Assembly: GCA_029203145.1 (NCBI GenBank)
Contig: CP119309.1
Span: 560,501 to 624,500, forward strand
Length of the DNA stretch: 64,000 nt
Source of the DNA: Candidatus Brevundimonas phytovorans
GTDB taxonomy: Bacteria > Pseudomonadota > Alphaproteobacteria > Caulobacterales > Caulobacteraceae
Reading direction: 5' to 3'
The position numbers were made by a program, and so were the translations under genes. Shown here piece by piece: positions 17,952 through 27,271 of the stretch. The stretch's first letter is position 1, and each line of letters begins with the position of its first letter. Under the pieces are notes generated by a model. That model was not told the origin of the DNA and did not search any database. It worked only from the letters and a program-made list of their open reading frames with translations.

Positions 17952-18590
17952 TTAGGCGGACGCGCGGCTTCTGTCACGCCGTCCGAAGCTGCGGTCGATC
18001 GCCACGACGATCAGGCCGACGATCAGGAAGAAGATCAGCAGCCCCGCGAAATAGACCATGACCTTGCCCAGCCCCAAGGTGTCCGCGTCCACAAACCAGT
18101 AGGGCCACCAGCCGCTCAGCCCGCCATGCAGCAGGGTCCAGCCGCCATAGATCAGCACCGGGATCAGCCATTTGACCGGATCGATCCAGCGCAGTCGGCC
18201 CTTGGGCGTAAAGGCCAGCCAGTCGACCACGAAGGCGATGGGCATGACGTAATGCAGCAGGCTATTGCCCACCAGGGCCCAGCCTTGCGGGGCCCAAATA
18301 CCCGCCAGCAGAAAGTGATAGACCACCCCCACGACGACAATGAACATGGCCACGGCGGCCCGCACGCCTTCGCTGAGCGTCCAGCGCCCGATCCGGCTGT
18401 TCGGCGCCGCGGCGGGCGCGGTCAGGGCCAGGGCCACCAGAATGTTCGACAGGATGGTGAAGTAGCTGAAGAAGTTCAGCGTCAGCTCGCCGGCGTTGAT
18501 CTGCGGATTGCCGTGCAGCATCAGGCCGTATTGCAGGCCGAGCGCGAACCAGCCGGCGCAGGCGAAGACGGCGCGATAGAGGCGGGCCAT
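17952..18590 (-). CDS. Pr6Pr family membrane protein
   Basis: A 212-residue integral membrane protein with six predicted helices. The segments LNFFSYFTILSNILVALAL, VVYHFLLAGIWAPQG, LLHYVMPIAFVVDWLAF and GGWPYW-like WWPYWFVD are the hallmarks of the Pr6Pr/FAR-17a-AIG1-like family of unknown function. The ATG (MARLYRAVF) overlaps the stop of the upstream helix-turn-helix gene by one base (TGATG pattern), so the two are likely coupled. It precedes ubiD by 10 bp. Confidence 0.8.
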   Translation of the reverse strand: MARLYRAVFACAGWFALGLQYGLMLHGNPQINAGELTLNFFSYFTILSNILVALALTAPAAAPNSRIGRWTLSEGVRAAVAMFIVVVGVVYHFLLAGIWAPQGWALVGNSLLHYVMPIAFVVDWLAFTPKGRLRWIDPVKWLIPVLIYGGWTLLHGGLSGWWPYWFVDADTLGLGKVMVYFAGLLIFFLIVGLIVVAIDRSFGRRDRSRASA

Positions 18591-18838
18591 CAGTATTCGG
18601 GCTTGTCGGCCGCCAGCGCCCACACCGGCAGGCGAAGGGCGCGGGTGGCGGCGTCGAGGCCTGCGGAATCCAGATGCTCGCGGCCCGCCTCGATGCGGCG
18701 CAGGGCCTCGGGCGTCAGGGCGAGGGCGGCGGCCAGATCGTCGGCCGCGACGCCCCTCTGATCCCGCCAGCGCCGGATGCGGGCGCCGACGACGGCGTCC
18801 ATCGGATCAATCCCCGGAAAACCCAGAACCGAACCCAT
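18590..18838 (-). CDS. Small XRE-family helix-turn-helix protein
   Basis: An 82-residue protein that is little more than one XRE-type helix-turn-helix: GARIRRWRDQRGVAADDLAA, ALTPEALRRIEAGREHLD, LDAATRALRLPVWAL. It likely binds DNA as a dimer. It is directly upstream of, and overlapping with, the Pr6Pr membrane protein gene, suggesting either local autoregulation or a link between the two. No toxin partner is visible, so an antitoxin role is not supported. Confidence 0.75.
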   Translation of the reverse strand: MGSVLGFPGIDPMDAVVGARIRRWRDQRGVAADDLAAALALTPEALRRIEAGREHLDSAGLDAATRALRLPVWALAADKPEY

Positions 18839-18878
18839 GGCGTCCTCCCCGACGCAGGCGTCCTATGACGCTGTGAGG

Positions 18879-19733
18879 TCAGGCATCCTGATCCCATTGG
18901 AAGGCCGCGTCCAGCCAGTCGCCCAGACGGCCGTCGGCACGGGCCAGGGCGTGGATGCGGGCCATCTCGTCCGCCGTCAATTCGAAGTCGAAGATGTCGA
19001 AGCTCTCGCGTGCGCGCTCGACCTTGGTGGTGCGCGGAATGGCGATGACGCCCTGCTGGATGATCCAGCGCAGAGTGATCTGGCCGTTGCTCTTGCCGTG
19101 AACCCTGGCGATCTCCCCGATCACGGCGTCGTCGGCGATCTTGCCTTGGGCCAGCGGCGACCAGGCGGTGAGGGACGAGCCCAGCTCACGCGCCGTCTCG
19201 ATCAGGGTCTTCTGCGACAGATAGGGGTGATACTCGACCTGGTTGGTGATCAGCGGCGCCTTGGACAGACCCGCCGCCTCGCGGAACAGGCTTGAGGGGA
19301 AGTTCGACAGGCCAATATGCTTGGTGAAACCCTTCTCCTGCGCTTCGTTCAGGGCGCCGATGGTCTCGGACAGAGCCGGCGTCGGCTTGGGCCAGTGCAG
19401 CAGCAGCAGGTCCGGCGTCAGGCCCAGGCTGATCGCCGACTCCTCGGCCTGACGCAGCAGGGCGTCGCGATGGAAGTGCTCGACCCAGATCTTGGTGGTG
19501 ACGAAGATGTCGTCGCGCGTCACGATCCCTTCGGCCACCGCGTCGGCGACGCCGTCGCCCACGGCCTTCTCGTTCTTGTAGATCCAGGCCGTGTCGATGT
19601 GGCGATAGCCGATACGCAGGGCCTCGCGCACCATGCGCCGCGCGTCGTCTGCCTCCAGTTGCCAGGTGCCGAAACCCAGCAGCGGAATCTCCACGCCCGA
19701 GGCCGTAACGGTGGGGTGATCGGAATAGGGCAT
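18879..19733 (-). CDS. Aldo/keto reductase, 2,5-diketogluconate reductase type
   Basis: A 284-residue NADPH-dependent aldo/keto reductase. The catalytic tetrad is visible: Asp and Tyr in HIDTAWIYKNEKAVG, Lys in VTTKIW, His in LLLHWPKP. Further family marks are GLSNFPSSLFREA, NQVEYHPYLSQ, TAWSPLAQGKI and the cofactor motif IPRTTKVERARES. Closest to the DkgB group by length and motif. It reduces aldehydes and keto sugars; the physiological substrate is not evident from neighbours. Start at 19733 (MPYSDHP). Confidence 0.92.
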   Translation of the reverse strand: MPYSDHPTVTASGVEIPLLGFGTWQLEADDARRMVREALRIGYRHIDTAWIYKNEKAVGDGVADAVAEGIVTRDDIFVTTKIWVEHFHRDALLRQAEESAISLGLTPDLLLLHWPKPTPALSETIGALNEAQEKGFTKHIGLSNFPSSLFREAAGLSKAPLITNQVEYHPYLSQKTLIETARELGSSLTAWSPLAQGKIADDAVIGEIARVHGKSNGQITLRWIIQQGVIAIPRTTKVERARESFDIFDFELTADEMARIHALARADGRLGDWLDAAFQWDQDA

Positions 19734-19781
19734 GGGGAGGCTCCGGCGGATGTTCGGGGAGCGTCGCATATAGGCGCCGGT

Positions 19782-20648
19782 TCAGGTCTCGCCACGGTCC
19801 AGCCAGTGGAAAATCCGGTCCCACAAGGGCTCCATGCCCTTGCGAAAGGCGCCCTCGTGGCCGATGCGCCGGGCGCCGAAGTCGCCGGGGGCGTGGACGC
19901 TGATCTCGGACGGGGCGTGGGGATAGACGCTGAGCAGGTCGCGCGCGGTGTTCGGCGTGGCGATGGGATCGTCGGTGAAGATCCACGAGCGGATCGGCGC
20001 GGTCACGGCCTCATAGTGATGCGGCCGCAGCGTCGTCTCCAGCTCGCGCGAGAAGTATTCCCGCTTCAGGCACCAGCGCCGCCAGGTGGTGAATACGCCG
20101 CGCGGCAGGTCGGTCCCGCCCCACAGGCCGCCGCCCTTGATATAGCCGTGCCGCATCAGGCTGAACGGGCCGAAGCCCAGCCAGAAGAAGAGCTCCAGCG
20201 GATTGTAGGATCGGTGATGCCCGCCCCACCAGCCGGTCCCGACCGAGACAAAGGCGTGGCGCTCGATCCGGTCCTGATTGTTCATGAAGCCGAGGAAGTG
20301 CCCGCCGACGCTGTGGCCGACGTGGACGACCCGCAGGCCCGGCGTCGCCTCGATCAGGGCGTCCAGGGCGGCAGGCATATCCAACCGCCCCCAGTCGGGA
20401 TAGTCCATCCACATGGCCTTCAGATCATCAGGCCGCGACCCGGCTATGCCCCGGAAGTCATAAGTCAGCACCGCCGCGCCCTGGCTCGCCAGATGCCGCG
20501 CGAACCGCTCGTAGAAGCCCTTGGGAAAGCCCGTCCCCGACGACACCAGCACGGCGATGCGCGGCTCGGCCGCCGACACCAGCCGCATCGACAGCGGATA
20601 GCCGTCGGCGGCGGGTGCGGTGAAGTCGCGCGTGACAAGGTCGCTCAT
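19782..20648 (-). CDS. Alpha/beta hydrolase
   Basis: A 288-residue serine hydrolase. The nucleophile elbow is VGHSVGGHFLG, the oxyanion-hole region is VSSGTGFPKGFYERFARHL, and YDFRGIAGSRPDD is the conserved D-x-R-G segment. The likely acid and histidine are in the C-terminal half (FTDDPIATPN and IGHEGAF). It resembles the YqiA/serine aminopeptidase S33 group of putative esterases. Start at 20648 (MSDLVTRDFTA). Substrate unknown. Confidence 0.85.
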   Translation of the reverse strand: MSDLVTRDFTAPAADGYPLSMRLVSAAEPRIAVLVSSGTGFPKGFYERFARHLASQGAAVLTYDFRGIAGSRPDDLKAMWMDYPDWGRLDMPAALDALIEATPGLRVVHVGHSVGGHFLGFMNNQDRIERHAFVSVGTGWWGGHHRSYNPLELFFWLGFGPFSLMRHGYIKGGGLWGGTDLPRGVFTTWRRWCLKREYFSRELETTLRPHHYEAVTAPIRSWIFTDDPIATPNTARDLLSVYPHAPSEISVHAPGDFGARRIGHEGAFRKGMEPLWDRIFHWLDRGET

Positions 20649-20712
20649 AAGGTCCGTCCTGATTTGCAACGAACTCTAGGCGATTGACGCGAGGTCAGGT
20701 CAAGCGGGCCTA

Positions 20713-22548
20713 TCAGTAGGCCAGGGCGTTGCCGTCCTTGCGCATTTCTGTGGCGGCTCCGTAGGTCCAGCGGCCCTGTGCGTTGATCTGCTTCATCACG
20801 TTCTGATAGCCGCCGAAGCCGCCGTCGGGCGGGCCGAGGTCCCAGCCCATGGCGGTCAGCTGCTGCTTGGTCGCGTCTGGCACGCCGGATTCCAGATGCA
20901 GCTTGCCGACGCCCTCGGCGGGCTGGCCGGTCGGTTCGGACGAGCCGTAGTGCTGCCAGCGCGGGCTGTCGCCGGCCTCCTGAGGATCGAGGCCGTAGTC
21001 CACCATGTTGATGATGATCTGGGCCTGACCCTGGGGCTGCATCCCGCCGCCCATGACGCCGTAAGCCATCCACGGCTCCCCGTCCTTGCAGGCGAAGCCG
21101 GGGATAATGGTGTGGAAGGGCCGTTTGCCGGGCGCATAGACATTGGGGTGGCCGTCGGTGAGCGAGAACAGCTCGCCTCGGTCCTGGAACATGAAGCCGA
21201 GCGTGGCGCCGTCCGGGCCGTCGGGCGTCAGCCCTGAGCCCATGCCGCGATAGTTGGACTGGATCCAGCTGACCATCATCCCGTCCTTGTCGGCCACGCT
21301 GAAATAGGTGGTGTCCCCTTGCGTCGGGGCGTCTCCGGGGAAGACACGGTCCATGACGCGGTTGGGGTTGATCAGCCTGGCGCGCTCGGCGGCGTAGGCC
21401 TTAGAGTTCAGCCACGCCGTCGGGGTCTTGCTGAACCGCTCGTCGGCGAAGTAGCGCGCGCGGTCCTCGAAGGCCAACCGCTTGGCCTCGGCCTGATGGT
21501 GGATGGAGGCGGCGGACTGGAAGCCCATGGCCTTCAGGTCGAACTGTTCGCAGATGTTGAGGATTTGATTGGTCGACAGGCCCTGGGTGTTCGGCCCCAG
21601 GCTATAGACCTCGACCCCGCGATAGGTGGTCATCAGCGGCTCGACCCATTCGGTGCGGTGGGCGGCCAGGTCGGCGCGGGTCATCCAGCCGCCGATGCGC
21701 TTGAAATAGCGCTCGATATGGTCGGCGATCACCCCGTCATAGAAGGCGTCGCGCCCGCCCTCGGCGATCAGGCGCAGGGTGCGGCCCAGGTCGGGGTTGG
21801 CGAAGATCTCGCCGGTCTTCGGCGTGCGGCCGTGGGGCGTATAGACCTTCTTCCTGTTGTCGTTTTCCTCGATCTGGGCCGCCGCGCGGTCAAAGCCGGC
21901 CATGTTGCGTTCCAGATACCAGGCGATGACCTGGGGCACGGGCACGCCCTGTTCGCACAGCTCGGCGACCGGGATCAGAATGTCTTTCCACGGCAGCTTG
22001 CCGTAGCGCTGGTGCGCGCTCCACCAGGCGTCGACCGTACCGGGCACGTTGACGGTCACGGCGCCGTACTTGGGCAGGTAGCCGTCGGGGCCGGCCTTGG
22101 ACCGGGCCGTGGCCAGCGAAAGGCCGCGCGGACTGTTCCCGGAGCCGTTGAAGCCGACGACCTTTTTCTGGGTCGGGTCCCACATCAGGCAGAAGGCGTC
22201 GCCGCCGATGCCGTTGGCGGTCGGCTCAAGGAATCCAAGCGCGGCGTTGATGGCGATGGCCGCGTCGATGGCCGACCCGCCGCGCCTCAGGGTGTCCAGA
22301 CCGATCAGGGTGGCGGCGGGGTGGGCCGTGGCGGCGGCGCCGTTGGCGCCCCAGACCGTCGAGCGACCGACGAACTTCGGTCCTGTCACCCGGTCGCCGA
22401 TACCAACCCCGGCGTAAGGGTCGGCCGGGCGAGGGGCCGGGGCGGGCGTCTTGGCTGCATCCGTTCCGGGCGTCTGGGCGAGGCTGGCGCCCGCGCCGGC
22501 CAGAAGGGCGCCGGCCGGCAGGCTGGACAGGAAGGTGCGACGACGCAT
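20713..22548 (-). CDS. Gamma-glutamyltransferase family protein with Tat signal
   Basis: A 611-residue Ntn-hydrolase of the gamma-glutamyltransferase family, exported by the Tat route (MRRRTFLSSLPAGALLAGAG). The autocleavage site and nucleophile threonine lie in QGDTTYFSVADKDG, giving a large subunit of about 400 residues and a small one of about 200. Upstream segments GLDTLRRGGSAIDAAIAIN and NGIGGDAFCLMWD are typical. The usual GSPGG loop is replaced by VMGGGMQPQGQAQ, which is typical of GGT-like acylases rather than classical glutathione transpeptidase. Likely a periplasmic hydrolase of gamma-glutamyl or acyl-amide compounds. Confidence 0.9.
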   Translation of the reverse strand: MRRRTFLSSLPAGALLAGAGASLAQTPGTDAAKTPAPAPRPADPYAGVGIGDRVTGPKFVGRSTVWGANGAAATAHPAATLIGLDTLRRGGSAIDAAIAINAALGFLEPTANGIGGDAFCLMWDPTQKKVVGFNGSGNSPRGLSLATARSKAGPDGYLPKYGAVTVNVPGTVDAWWSAHQRYGKLPWKDILIPVAELCEQGVPVPQVIAWYLERNMAGFDRAAAQIEENDNRKKVYTPHGRTPKTGEIFANPDLGRTLRLIAEGGRDAFYDGVIADHIERYFKRIGGWMTRADLAAHRTEWVEPLMTTYRGVEVYSLGPNTQGLSTNQILNICEQFDLKAMGFQSAASIHHQAEAKRLAFEDRARYFADERFSKTPTAWLNSKAYAAERARLINPNRVMDRVFPGDAPTQGDTTYFSVADKDGMMVSWIQSNYRGMGSGLTPDGPDGATLGFMFQDRGELFSLTDGHPNVYAPGKRPFHTIIPGFACKDGEPWMAYGVMGGGMQPQGQAQIIINMVDYGLDPQEAGDSPRWQHYGSSEPTGQPAEGVGKLHLESGVPDATKQQLTAMGWDLGPPDGGFGGYQNVMKQINAQGRWTYGAATEMRKDGNALAY

Positions 22549-22626
22549 GGCGATTTCCCCCGAAACTTACGCCCCGCATCAAGAACGGCGAGGGGCGGCA
22601 GGGCAAGCGCCCTGTTGAGGCCGGGC

Positions 22627-22660
22627 AAAGAAAAAGGGCCGCACCCGGGGGAGCGGCCCT
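22627..22660 (-). terminator. Rho-independent terminator downstream of exbD
   Basis: A 7-bp GC stem (GGGCCGC / GCGGCCC, 22636-22642 with 22653-22659) followed on the minus strand by TTTTTCTTT. It lies 25 bp after the exbD stop and before the gamma-glutamyltransferase gene, separating the two transcripts. Confidence 0.8.
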
Positions 22661-22684
22661 GATCCGTTTGAGAGGAGGGAAGTC

Positions 22685-23125
<441 letters not shown>

Positions 23126-23259
23126 ACGCCGTCGTCTCCCATCACAGCTCGCATTCTTTGGCGAGCAGCACTCAAAGGTATGGTTTGTGTCTTGGCGTCC
23201 CGCGCCGGGCTTGTAAAGCCGTCATGCGTGACGAATTCGCGTCATCGGGCAATAAGATT

Positions 23260-23297
23260 GCAAAACCGGCCGCCTCGCCGGGGCGAGACGACCGGTT
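23260..23297 (-). terminator. Rho-independent terminator downstream of folE
   Basis: A long interrupted hairpin (AACCGG ... CTCGCC / GGCGAG ... CCGGTT, 23264-23297) lies 38 bp beyond the folE stop. Read on the minus strand it is followed by TTTTGCAATCTT. Confidence 0.7.
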
Positions 23298-23334
23298 CAA
23301 ACCCCTTCGGACTCGGCCTCTTAGCCCCGGCCCT

Positions 23335-23952
23335 TTAGCCTCTGGCCAGCTTCAGGAAGCGGTCGGCCATGGCCGGATCATCCTTGAAGGCGCCGGTGAA
23401 GCGGGTGGTGATGGTGGTGACGTGGCGGTGATGCACGCCGCGCGTGGTCATGCACTGGTGCGCCGCGTCCAGCAGGACGGCCACGCCGCGCGGCTGCAGG
23501 TGCGATTCGATGGCCTCGATGATGTCGTTGGTCAGGGTTTCCTGGTTCTGCAGGCGACGGGCGAAGATCTCGACCACGCGCGCCAGCTTGGAGATGCCCA
23601 CGACCTTCTCGCCCGGCAGGTAGGCGACATAGGCCTTGCCCAGGAAGGGTGCCATGTGGTGCTCGCAGTGGCTCTCGATCTCGATGTCGCGCAGGATGAC
23701 CATGTCGTCATAGCCGGTCACGTCCTCGAAGGTGCGCGACAGCTCCTTGCCCGCATCGGCGTCATAGCCGTCGAACCATTCGGCATAGGCGTCGACCACG
23801 CGCTTGGGCGTGTCGATCAGTCCGGGGCGCGCCGGATTGTCGCCCGCCCAGGCGATCAGGGTGCGCACGGCCTCCAGCGCCTGTTCGCGGCTGGGGCGCA
23901 CGACGGCGGTTTCATCGGTGACGAGGACGGGCTTGGCGGGCGAAGTGCTCAT
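23335..23952 (-). CDS. folE: GTP cyclohydrolase I FolE
   Basis: A 205-residue FolE, which converts GTP to 7,8-dihydroneopterin triphosphate, the first step of folate synthesis. The zinc and active-site motifs are ESHCEHHMAPFLGKAYVAYL and QCMTTRGVHHRHV, with the GISKLARVVEIFARRLQ substrate segment. The start is the ATG at 23952 (MSTSPAKPVLV); the frame extends 38 codons upstream but that part does not match the family. It is divergent from cysS, with 126 bp between the starts. Confidence 0.96.
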   Translation of the reverse strand: MSTSPAKPVLVTDETAVVRPSREQALEAVRTLIAWAGDNPARPGLIDTPKRVVDAYAEWFDGYDADAGKELSRTFEDVTGYDDMVILRDIEIESHCEHHMAPFLGKAYVAYLPGEKVVGISKLARVVEIFARRLQNQETLTNDIIEAIESHLQPRGVAVLLDAAHQCMTTRGVHHRHVTTITTRFTGAFKDDPAMADRFLKLARG

Positions 23953-24078
23953 GAACTGATCCAGCGGGGCGGGGAGACCGCCAAGGCTACCTTTTACCAA
24001 TCCGTTCGGACTGTGTATCAGGCCGCTATATGGGACACGCCGTCCGTCCCGCAAGAAAACTCGCAAAGACTGTCACCC

Positions 24079-25530
24079 ATGCCGTTGCATATCCACGACA
24101 CCCTCCGCCGTGAAAAGCGCGCTTTTGAGCCGCGCGATCCGAACCGGGTGACGCTCTATGTCTGCGGGCCGACGGTCTATGACTACGCCCATATCGGCAA
24201 TGCGCGCCCGCCGGTGGTGTTCGACGTCCTGGTGCGGCTGCTGCGCCGGACCTATGGCCCGGACAAGGTCATCTACGCCCGCAACGTCACCGACGTGGAC
24301 GACAAGATCAACGCCAAGGCCGCCCGCGAAGGCGTGCCGATCGGCGAGATCACAGCGCGCTACGAGGCCGCCTATCTGGCCGACATGGGCCTGCTGAACG
24401 TCAGCCCGCCCGACCTCGCCCCCCACGTCACCGACTACATCGACGCCATCACCGCCCAGATCCAGGCCATCATCGACGCCGGCAACGCCTATGCGGCCGA
24501 GGGTCACGTCCTGTTCGACGTCTCCTCCTATCCGTCCTACGGCGCGCTGTCGGGCCGCAATCTTGACGACATGATCGCCGGCGCCCGCGTCGAGGTCGCG
24601 CCGTATAAAAAGAACCCGCACGACTTCGTCCTGTGGAAGCCGTCCAAGGCGGACGAGCCGTCCTGGCCGTCGCCCTGGGGCGAGGGGCGTCCCGGCTGGC
24701 ATATCGAATGCTCGGCCATGATCGAGAAGACCCTGGGGCTGCCCATCGACATCCACGGCGGCGGCATCGACCTGGTCTTCCCGCACCATGAGAACGAGAT
24801 CGCCCAGGGCGTCTGCGCCCATGGCCACGCCCACGGCGATCAGGCCCACGACGAATACGCCCGCTACTGGATGCACAACGGCTTCCTGACCGTGGACGCC
24901 GAGAAGATGTCCAAGTCGATCGGCAACGTCCTGCTGCTGCATGATCTGGTGCAGGCCATGCCGGGCGAGGTGGTGCGCTGGGCCCTGCTGAGCGCCCACT
25001 ATCGCCAGCCGCTCGACTGGAACCAGACCTTGCTGGAGCAGTCGCGCAAGAACCTCGACCGCCTCTACGGCGTCCTGCGCGACGCCGACGCAGCTCTGGC
25101 CGACTTCGACGAGGCCACGCTGGACGAGGCCGAGATGGAACTGGCCGAGAACGCCCTGGACCCGGTGCTGGACGCGCTGGAGGACGACCTCAACACGCCC
25201 GGCGCCATCGCCCAGCTGTTCGGTCTCGGCAACGCCCTGCGCGACCTGCTGAACGACGCCGAGGCCGACATCAACGACGTCGCCATGGCCCGCTGGAGCC
25301 TGACCGAAGCCGCCGGCCTGCTCGGCGTGCTGGCCCTGACCCCGGATGAATGGTTCGAGGGCGGCGATCCGGCCCTCAAGGCCGAGGTCGAGGCCCTGCT
25401 GGAACAACGCGCCGTCGCTCGCGCCGAAAAGAACTGGGGCGAGGCCGACCGCATCCGCGACCGCCTGAACGCACTGAACGTCGTCGTCATGGACGGCCCC
25501 CAAGGCGCCACCTGGCGCATGAAGGCCTGA
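24079..25530 (+). CDS. cysS: Cysteinyl-tRNA synthetase
   Basis: A 483-residue class I aminoacyl-tRNA synthetase that charges tRNA-Cys. It carries the CysS HIGH-type motif YDYAHIGNARPPVVFDVL, the zinc-binding cysteine in YVCGPTVYDY, GWHIECSAM and HGGGIDLVFPHHENEIAQ for the second zinc ligands, and the KMSKS motif AEKMSKSIGNVLLL. The open frame extends 307 codons upstream across the folE region and is not coding there; the ATG at 24079 (MPLHIHDTLRR) fits all CysS proteins. A dispersed repeat lies immediately after its stop. Confidence 0.97.
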   Translation: MPLHIHDTLRREKRAFEPRDPNRVTLYVCGPTVYDYAHIGNARPPVVFDVLVRLLRRTYGPDKVIYARNVTDVDDKINAKAAREGVPIGEITARYEAAYLADMGLLNVSPPDLAPHVTDYIDAITAQIQAIIDAGNAYAAEGHVLFDVSSYPSYGALSGRNLDDMIAGARVEVAPYKKNPHDFVLWKPSKADEPSWPSPWGEGRPGWHIECSAMIEKTLGLPIDIHGGGIDLVFPHHENEIAQGVCAHGHAHGDQAHDEYARYWMHNGFLTVDAEKMSKSIGNVLLLHDLVQAMPGEVVRWALLSAHYRQPLDWNQTLLEQSRKNLDRLYGVLRDADAALADFDEATLDEAEMELAENALDPVLDALEDDLNTPGAIAQLFGLGNALRDLLNDAEADINDVAMARWSLTEAAGLLGVLALTPDEWFEGGDPALKAEVEALLEQRAVARAEKNWGEADRIRDRLNALNVVVMDGPQGATWRMKA

Positions 25531-25535
25531 GTTTT

Positions 25536-25701
25536 CCTTCTCCCCTTGAGGGAGAAGGTGGCCCGTCAGGGCCGGATGAGGGGTGTCGGCACGACGTTTG
25601 TATGTCGTGGATCAGACGTTGCGGTCTTGATCGGATGGGAGGCGCTCACACCCCTCATCCGTCAGGCTTCGCCTGCCACCTTCTCCCTCAAGGGGAGAAG
25701 G
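25536..25701. repeat. Inverted pair of a dispersed intergenic repeat (REP/BIME-like)
   Basis: Two copies of the same about 52-bp element in opposite orientation: 25536-25586 (CCTTCTCCCCTTGAGGGAG ... GGATGAGGGGTGT) and 25648-25701 (ACACCCCTCATCC ... GGGGAGAAGG). Each copy holds its own small hairpin. Further copies occur at 35997-36050 and, partly, 47662-47685. The pair fills the space between cysS and the converging transglycosylase gene and may act as a bidirectional terminator. Between the arms are about 60 bp with nothing recognisable. Confidence 0.85.
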
Positions 25702-25706
25702 AAGAT

Positions 25707-26993
25707 CTACCGCGCCCGCCGGATCAGCTCGTCCGCCAGGACATCCGTCAGATAGCCGTCCGCCACCCGCCCGTTGGCCTGCTGCCAGCGGCGCAGGGCG
25801 GCGCGCGTGTTCGACCCGATCACCCCGTCCACCCCTTGCGTGTCGAAGCCCATCCTGGTCAGGGCCGTCTGGGCGCCCACGCGCTGTTCGCGCGTCAGCG
25901 GTCCGTCGTTGGGCCAGGTCGCGGTCAGCGGCGGTTTGCCCTGCACCCCGTCGGCGATCAGGCCGATGGCCAGGGCATAGCTGACCGAGTTGTTGTAGCG
26001 CCGGATGACATAGTGGTTGGGCAGGGCCAGGAAGACCGGCCCCTTGGCGCCCTGCGGCAGCAGGATGGTCGCGCCCTCGGCGGCTTCGGCGGCGTTCAGC
26101 ACCGCCCCGTTGGCCAGACGTACGCCGCGCCCCGACCAATAGGCCCAGTCGTGCTTGGGCCCCTCGGCCTGGCTGTAGTCGAAGTTGGCGGGCAGGATGA
26201 CCTCATAGGCCCAGCCCTGACCGCGCTTCCACCCGGCCTGGGCCAGCAGATTCGCCGCCGAGGCCAGGGCGTCGGCGTCCGAACCCCAGATGTCGACCTT
26301 GCCGTCGCCGTTCTGATCCACGCCCAGCTTCAGATAGCTGTCGGGCATGAACTGGGTCTGGCCCATGGCGCCCGCCCAGCTGCCCTTCAGGCCGTTGCGG
26401 GCGCGCTTGCCGTCCACGACGATGTCGAGCGCGTTCTTCAACTGGTCCTCGGCCCACGCGCGGCGGCGGCCGTCATAGGCCAGGGTCGCCAGCGAACGGA
26501 TGACGTCGAAATCGCCCTGAACCTGACCAAAGGCGCTTTCCTGAGCCCAGACGCCCAGCAGGATCTCGGTCGGCACGCCGAATCGCTGGGTTACGTCCCA
26601 CGGCACGCGGTCCACGCGCTGGCGCGCCATGCCGATTCGGGCGGGGGCGGTGGCGCTCTGGATATAGGCGCCGGCCGGGCGAGAGAATTCGGGCTGGTTA
26701 CGGTCCAGGCGGATGACGCTGGCGTTGGGCGTGACGCCGTTCAGTTCGCGCGAATATTCCCACTTCCGCTCGCCGCCGTGACGATCGAGGAAGCCCTGCT
26801 TCCACGCCTCGAACCCGGCCTGGTCATAGGCGTCCGACAGGTCGGTCGACGCGGGCGGGGCGGCGGGGGCCGTCGTCGCGGGCGCGGGCTCCACCACGGC
26901 GGGCGGCGCAGGCTGCGGCTGAGGCGGCATGGGAACCATGGGCGCGCAGGCGGCGACGGAACCCAGGAGGGCAAGACGATAGGCGATACGCAT
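25707..26993 (-). CDS. MltB-type lytic murein transglycosylase lipoprotein
   Basis: A 428-residue outer-envelope lipoprotein: signal LALLGSVAAC with lipobox VAAC (Cys about 17), a proline-rich linker, an SLT_2/MltB catalytic domain (about 60-340) with the catalytic Glu in LLGVWAQESAFGQVQG, AGAMGQTQFMPDSYL and KLGVDQNGDGKVDIWGSD, and a C-terminal peptidoglycan-binding domain (FDTQGVDGVIGSNTRAALRR). It cleaves murein strands to 1,6-anhydromuropeptides for wall remodelling. The ATG at 26993 is preferred over the GTG two codons upstream. Confidence 0.93.
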   Translation of the reverse strand: MRIAYRLALLGSVAACAPMVPMPPQPQPAPPAVVEPAPATTAPAAPPASTDLSDAYDQAGFEAWKQGFLDRHGGERKWEYSRELNGVTPNASVIRLDRNQPEFSRPAGAYIQSATAPARIGMARQRVDRVPWDVTQRFGVPTEILLGVWAQESAFGQVQGDFDVIRSLATLAYDGRRRAWAEDQLKNALDIVVDGKRARNGLKGSWAGAMGQTQFMPDSYLKLGVDQNGDGKVDIWGSDADALASAANLLAQAGWKRGQGWAYEVILPANFDYSQAEGPKHDWAYWSGRGVRLANGAVLNAAEAAEGATILLPQGAKGPVFLALPNHYVIRRYNNSVSYALAIGLIADGVQGKPPLTATWPNDGPLTREQRVGAQTALTRMGFDTQGVDGVIGSNTRAALRRWQQANGRVADGYLTDVLADELIRRAR

Positions 26994-27242
26994 GAGCACA
27001 GGCTAACGCCCCCGAATTCTACGACCAATCACAAGCGCGCGAAGCGAAAAGGGGTTTCGATGAAAAGGGTTAAGTCGCCGCTAACCCTTTGCGACAGGTG
27101 CGCCTTAACGAACCCCGTTTTACATTTCGCCATCCCTTGGACGCGGCCTGGTGGCGGAGGGGCGACGCGCCGGACGTGCATGTCCGGAGACCCTCCGTTC
27201 GACCCGGAGGCCAGGCCTCCAGCGGAATCCCCGCGCCGAATG
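26994..27242. other. Intergenic region upstream of rpmJ with a perfect palindrome
   Basis: No convincing gene is present. It holds an inverted repeat AAAGGGTTA (27064-27072) / TAACCCTTT (27082-27090) separated by 9 bp, which includes a TTAA-N7-CTAA near match to a CtrA half-site pair. The rest is GC-rich with no recognised structure; a 101-codon frame on the minus strand (27029-27334) has no protein-like features. Confidence 0.5.
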
Positions 27243-27271
27243 TTGACGAAAGGCCGGGGCCTCTCTATACG
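27243..27271 (+). promoter_or_regulatory. Sigma-70 promoter of rpmJ
   Basis: TTGACG at 27243-27248, a 17-bp spacer and TATACG at 27266-27271: an almost ideal housekeeping promoter, 93 bp upstream of the rpmJ start codon. Confidence 0.8.

Noticed and set aside
18590..18838. HTH gene as an antitoxin
   Set aside because: No toxin-like partner; the neighbour is a Pr6Pr membrane protein.
24073..25503. 476-codon minus-strand frame opposite cysS
   Set aside because: cysS carries both class I synthetase motifs; the opposite frame has no domain.
27130..27240. GC-rich hairpins upstream of rpmJ considered as tRNA or signal recognition particle RNA
   Set aside because: No T-loop GTTCRA context with a cloverleaf and no GGTCCGGAAGGAAGCAGCC-like core of the particle RNA.
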